From positions 415,970,283 through 416,034,282 of the forward strand of contig NC_085140.1 of assembly GCF_024139115.2 (NCBI RefSeq): a stretch of DNA of 64,000 nucleotides. The letters are read 5' to 3'. The position numbers and the translations under genes are program-made. This DNA comes from Armigeres subalbatus. Taxonomy: Eukaryota; Arthropoda; Insecta; Diptera; Culicidae. Each line of letters starts with the position of its first letter. Positions within the stretch are counted from its first letter, which is position 1. The notes beneath the pieces were generated by a model. That model searched no databases. It was given only the letters and a program-made list of their open reading frames with translations, and was not told the origin of the DNA. Shown piece after piece: positions 59,915 through 64,000 of this stretch.

Positions 59915-60099
59915 AAGGCTCCCCCAGACCTAAGTGATTTTATCGCCGCGACGGCGACAACTAGTCGCCGCGATTCTATCGTTGTGTCGCTGCAGGCAAT
60001 GCTCTATTTACGCTTCCATACCAACGGCGACAGAATCGCTGTCGCCAAGCGCTAGAATCGCGTCGCGACTGTCGCATCGCGTGTGTTTGGGGGAACCTT
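59915..60099. mobile_element. GC-rich MITE with AAGGYTCCCCCA ends
   Basis: AAGGCTCCCCCAGAC at the left and the inverse GTTTGGGGGAACCTT at the right bound ~185 bp. The interior is rich in CGCGAC/GTCGCC motifs with inverted order (TCGCCGCGACGGCGAC, GGCGACAGAATCGCTGTCGCC), unlike the AT-rich surroundings. Confidence 0.75.
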
Positions 60100-60394
60100 A
60101 ACTCAGACCTTCACTAAGTCACACCACAGTTGTTGTTACCCACTGAGAAACAAGTGGTGTTGCTTGGGGTGTTTCTTTCTCTGCGTTGGTGAGACGCCTG
60201 CAAGAAGAACGGTGTTATTGTGAATAGGAGTGATCACAGTTCATCCAAGAATCTCTTGCTCAACGATGGCCGATGCCCTACAAGCAGTTTGATTTTGTGG
60301 ATCTGGAAGGCCACAGGTACACAAGAGGTTTGATTAAACTGAGATTAGATATTCGGCCATGATTTGGAGCTGTTTATCAGGCTTTTTTTAATTA

Positions 60395-60512
60395 CGGTAT
60401 CTGGTTTTTGTTGCTGGTTGTTCACAACTGTGAATGCACAGTGGATTGGACGTGTGGTTTTTGTTGCTGATTGTTTCACAACTGTGAATACACAGTGGAT
60501 TAAACGTGTGTT
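60395..60512. repeat. 57-bp tandem duplication
   Basis: TTTTTGTTGCTGGTTGTTCACAACTG...ACAGTGGATTGGACGTGTGG-type sequence is present twice with a few differences. The arms each contain the palindromic CACAACTGTG. Confidence 0.8.
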
Positions 60513-62123
60513 CGAAAAACGTAGAAGTAGTGGTAGTGATTTGAAGTTCAAGTGAAATGTTACTTCACGAGTTGCGAGTACAATTGCGAGTAGAGACGAC
60601 CACTGCACATGAGTTCCTTGAGAGTGGTTTCCCATATCTAAGTGTGCCACCCAGGGTTGTAAATATTCGGCAGCACTGGATAAAGGTGTTATTTTTCTAT
60701 ATCATTTTTTTTTTTATTTTCTTCCTGCTTTGAAATCAACCTCACATTCCCGGAGAGGCCAGGGACGGGAACGGTTGACATTTCTTTTTATCATTCGTTC
60801 TGCCACGCAGTCAAAGAAAAACAAAACCACGGCAGCCGCAGCAGCAGCCACGACCAAGCAGACGACAGTCAGCACATGATCTTATTATTTTCTCTCCCCA
60901 CAATTAATGTTTCTGTACGCTCATTTCACGACGTATGACCGTTTTTGGTGGTAAATAATTATTTTATTACTCCTTGCTCATTTTAGAGGCTAGAACTGAT
61001 GAATTAGTACCAACGGCTAGCATTCTTTCTATGCTTTGCGCCACAGGCAATTTGACTCGATTCTGTTCTGTTTGCGCTGCGCTCGATCCGAAACAAGAAA
61101 TCTCATGCAAATGCTGACCGTATCGACGGCTCGACTCTCACGCAGCCGCAGGCAGCAGCAAACAAGCAGTTTGTCTCATCAGCAAAAAAAATGTCACAAT
61201 GAGGCGTTCATTTTTTTTGAAAACTGTTTCGGTTTGTGCGGTGCGTGAAAGTTGACCGGATAAAATGTAAACATTCACATAATCACAGTGTTTTACTGTA
61301 CATTTCCCAACACTGGGCGAGGCACAAAAGTAAACAACAGCACTCACATCACCCACTGCGCCGCGAAGATGAAATTTACCACAGCAAAATGTACACATTC
61401 ACCCAGCAAATTGAAAAAATTCACCACGCGTTTAAATGGGCCACTCACAGTCATACGGTAAGGCCCGAACTGAGCAGCATGTCAGAGTGACATGTGAGTG
61501 GCTGAATGCGAAATTGAATGGTCGGTGTTGGAAATGATTTTTCGGCTGCTCCCAGTCGCACTCACGGAGATGAAGGCGACCGCAGATTATACTGAGATCC
61601 ATGTTTTTCACTGCATTGACTGTGAAATATTTCTACCCTGGTGCCACCATTTAAGTGTTTTCTTCGATTATGAAATGAGATGCTCGCAATACAATGGTGT
61701 ACCGGGAATGATTGTTTGCTGCAAGATGCTTTTGTATCATGATGAGAAAGTAACCGAATGATACATAATATGTCGTAGGTGTTATTTTTTTTTGTTCATT
61801 CAGAAGAAAAGTGTTACAGCATTTCTTTTTGTGAAGAGGGAGATGTGTGGCAATGGACAGGCCTATTATCATGACTAATTTATCATAAGCAAGCCGATGT
61901 TAGCTAATTTAACATTAATTTCATAGAGTTTCATGCCCTCTTAACACTATCATCCTTATTTGCTATGTTATATTTTTGATTATTATTAATACATTCCACT
62001 AACTTTAGGATTTTGACTATGGTTGAATTTAACCATGTATGAATTACAATGATTTTAACTTAAACTAAATTTAACCTTATTATGACTGAGGATACAATAA
62101 GCTAATCTTATTTTTATCTAAAA
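60513..62123. other. No supported gene
   Basis: Non-repetitive sequence with CAG-rich patches (about 60830-60860 and 61140-61165). Frames at 61036-61248 and 61498-61761 (87 codons) have no domain. TGGACAGGCCTATTATCATGA at about 61855 repeats the sequence at 58332. Confidence 0.4.
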
Positions 62124-62380
62124 CTAGTTGATCCGGCAGACGTTGTCCTGCACAGTAGGCGAGAATGTGCGTTCCGAACTGCCCATGCAAAATTCACATA
62201 GGAATCACAATTTTAGTTATTCACGGTTTGCTCAACTCGTAATTTTCGCATTAGGAAATGTCATATAAACCCGTCGGAAACTATAACGAATGTTTCTGCT
62301 GAAGAAATGAAAAAAATCCATCCAGCCGTTTTCGAGTTATGCGGATACGAACACAGACCATTTCATTTTTATATATAAGA
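62124..62380 (-). mobile_element. Helitron-like non-autonomous element, copy B
   Basis: An inverted, nearly identical copy of 3627-3888. On the minus strand it starts TCTTATATATAAAAATG after A and ends GGATCAACTAG before T, with the same GCAGACGTTGTCCTGC-type hairpin (complement) near the 3' end. The boundaries agree with copy A to the base. Confidence 0.78.
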
Positions 62381-62715
62381 TTGGAAATTATTTTGTTGGA
62401 CATTTGTTGCAATGTCTCAATATTAGAAATTCTAGAAAGTCCATATGTACTTAACCAGGGAGGCAATTACAGAACTTTTCTCAAAATTTAATTTTTAATC
62501 CTTTGGAGTGCCTTCTTCCTGGTATTGCAACAACTAGTCCATATTGGCACAGCATACAACATGGCTGATCTGAAAATCTGTTTGTAATTCATATATTTGT
62601 TCTTAAGACAAAGCTTTTTCTATTTATAAGTGGATATAGACAATTTTTTATTTTACATTGAAAATGTGAACTGTGAGCACATGTAAATTGGAATCAACAT
62701 ATAACTTTATGTTGT

Positions 62716-62884
62716 TAAGGGAAGATCCATTAATTACGTAACGCAAAAATTGGACTTATCAACCCCCTCCCCCCTGTGTCACACTTTTTGTATGAAGCTC
62801 CTGAAAATTTTGTATGGGTCGTCACACTTCACTCAACCCCCCCCCCCCCCCCTAAGCGTTACGTAATTTGTGGACGTTCCCTAA
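62716..62884. mobile_element. TTACGTAA MITE, copy 3
   Basis: The best preserved copy: AAGGGAAGATCCATTAATTA at the left and the inverse of TAATTTGTGGACGTTCCCTA at the right. TTACGTAACGC lies just inside each end. The interior has CCCCCTCCCCCC and a poly(C) run of 17 at about 62836. Confidence 0.85.
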
Positions 62885-63384
62885 ACACGGTGGTCAATTT
62901 GTTGCATCTACTTTAAGGGAAATTTACACGTTTTGAAAGAACTGTGTAGCATCTAAATTTCGTAGAAAATTGGATCAAGATTAAAAAGTTTTTAGTCTTT
63001 AAAAGTTCCTGGTAATTCCATGGTAATGGTAAATCCAAATAAAATCAAATGAAAATAAAAAAAACGAAATTGCTTGGAACAATAACTGATCATCTTCCAA
63101 CAAATATTCCTCTGAATTTCAAGGATTTTTTTTCGAAAAATTTTGATTTTGATTTTGACAAGGAACACAAGAAACGTCTTAGAAATTGCTAAGAGATTCA
63201 AAGTTTTTCTAAAGGCTATTTCAAGAGGAAATTAGGAAACGAGAAGAATTTTTCTATGTCCAAAGAATTCTTCTCTGAACAAATTCCTATAAAATTTTCA
63301 GGCTGAATTTTGACAAAAGAGATCCGAAATTAGAGTATGAAAATAATTCTAAATCATACACAGAAAAAAAAAATTAATTTCTGT

Positions 63385-63510
63385 CTCAAGTCGGGTCAAG
63401 TACGAGACACTGAAGACGACCACACAGTTGTGGTCGAAATACGTATCTGCGAAGATATCGAAATAATTAGTGGAATTAAATGGAAAATACTTAACTCGTC
63501 TTAGACGGTT
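63385..63510. mobile_element. Family P fragment (right half)
   Basis: CAAGTACGAGACACTGAAGA CG, GTGGTCGAAATACGTATCTG and ACTCGTCTTAGACGGTT match one arm of the palindromes at 829-1000 and 57597-57823. It combines the longer core of the second with the outer end of the first. Confidence 0.8.
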
Positions 63511-64000
63511 ATATATCATAATTTTCAAAGAAAATTCTGTTGCTTCGAGAGGGGGAGAAACATATAACACGAGTGTTTTCTAAAGATATTTATAAGAAGA
63601 CTTCTCTTGTTCTCTTGTGGAGGAACCTGTTTATAACAAAAAAAAATCCTGGATAGCTCCTGTTTCACACTTCAACGGAAGTCTTGAAGGAAGTGTTGAA
63701 GATTTTTTTTTGTAGAAACTCATAAAATTCAAATTGCAACTCTCTGGCATGTAAGAACTGTTCAGTGTTCAGTTTATAAAGATGACAAATTTGCACGGCG
63801 ATATAAAATGGACGGTTGAGACGGATTGCTCAATTTTCATATAGTTTACTTTGTCGAGTATAACAAAGCATTACCACTCAAGTGTTATATTTGTAGAAAC
63901 AGTAGAATTCATTCAGTTTGAATTCAACAAAATGGCGCGTATTGATAAAGCTTCACGCATCTCTAAAAAAAAACAGAATAATCCACCTAGCGGTGATGGT
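63511..64000. other. Unassigned right edge
   Basis: AT-rich sequence. A short frame beginning ATGGCGCGTATTGATAAAG at 63933 is cut by the window edge and cannot be judged. Confidence 0.35.

Noticed and set aside
61498..61761. 87-codon open frame with several Cys and His residues
   Set aside because: Cys/His spacing does not match any zinc-binding pattern and no neighbouring exon was found.

Overview
The window looks like repeat-dense intergenic or intronic DNA from a large insect genome, most likely a culicine mosquito of the Aedes type. The reasons are: no prokaryotic gene organisation; short GT-AG introns of about 60 nt next to one very long candidate intron; tRNA-derived SINE heads; non-LTR retrotransposon pieces of RTE type with a short tandem 3' tail; many foldback and miniature inverted-repeat elements with TA, TTAA or 8-bp target duplications; and Helitron-like elements ending in CTAG/T. 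The species call is inference; no search was possible.

Only one locus looks like a real protein gene system. On the + strand, 12339-14989 encodes four C2H2 zinc fingers followed by a transposase-like core (HDLFEG, KPKHHF and ERKH motifs). After a 5-nt gap a second reading frame starts at 14995. It has a 63-nt intron and then a consensus donor at 15344. That donor is phase-compatible with an acceptor at 29789, and exons at 29790-30963, 31021-31081 and 31841-32124 continue a second protein that resembles the animal SAMD3-like family. I read this as a two-cistron module (zinc finger/transposase-like protein plus SAMD3-like partner) split by a 14.4-kb intron filled with transposons. Four single-base frame changes interrupt the two proteins, with almost no other damage, so the locus is either recently broken or affected by assembly indels.

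Region by region. 1-690: two minisatellite families. 829-1000: a near-perfect palindromic element. 3.6-8.4 kb: Helitron-like element, minisatellites and a foldback element with a nested insertion. 8.4-12.3 kb: no supported gene. 12.3-15.4 kb: first protein and start of the second. 15.4-29.8 kb: candidate giant intron with TA-flanked elements, a SINE, a decayed RTE copy (minus), and a 26.4-29.3 kb foldback/tandem complex carrying a hAT-type MITE. 29.8-32.4 kb: end of the second protein and its poly(A) signal. 34.1-38.5 kb: a 4.4-kb satellite of self-complementary 23-bp units with orientation switches. 38.5-42.6 kb: no supported gene. 43.5-44.3 kb: foldback. 45.08-48.85 kb: an ATCC microsatellite joined to a Helitron-like element that contains about 17 units of a ~152-bp repeat. 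49.1-50.5 kb: three adjacent MITEs. 50.5-54.7 kb: no supported gene. 54.8-57.4 kb: RNase H fragment and an RTE 3' half interrupted by a TA-flanked MITE. 57.6-60.5 kb: four MITE/SINE insertions and short tandem repeats. 60.5-64 kb: mostly unassigned, with a second Helitron-like copy and two more MITE pieces.

Most open frames in the repeat arrays are artefacts of unit length and are not annotated as genes.
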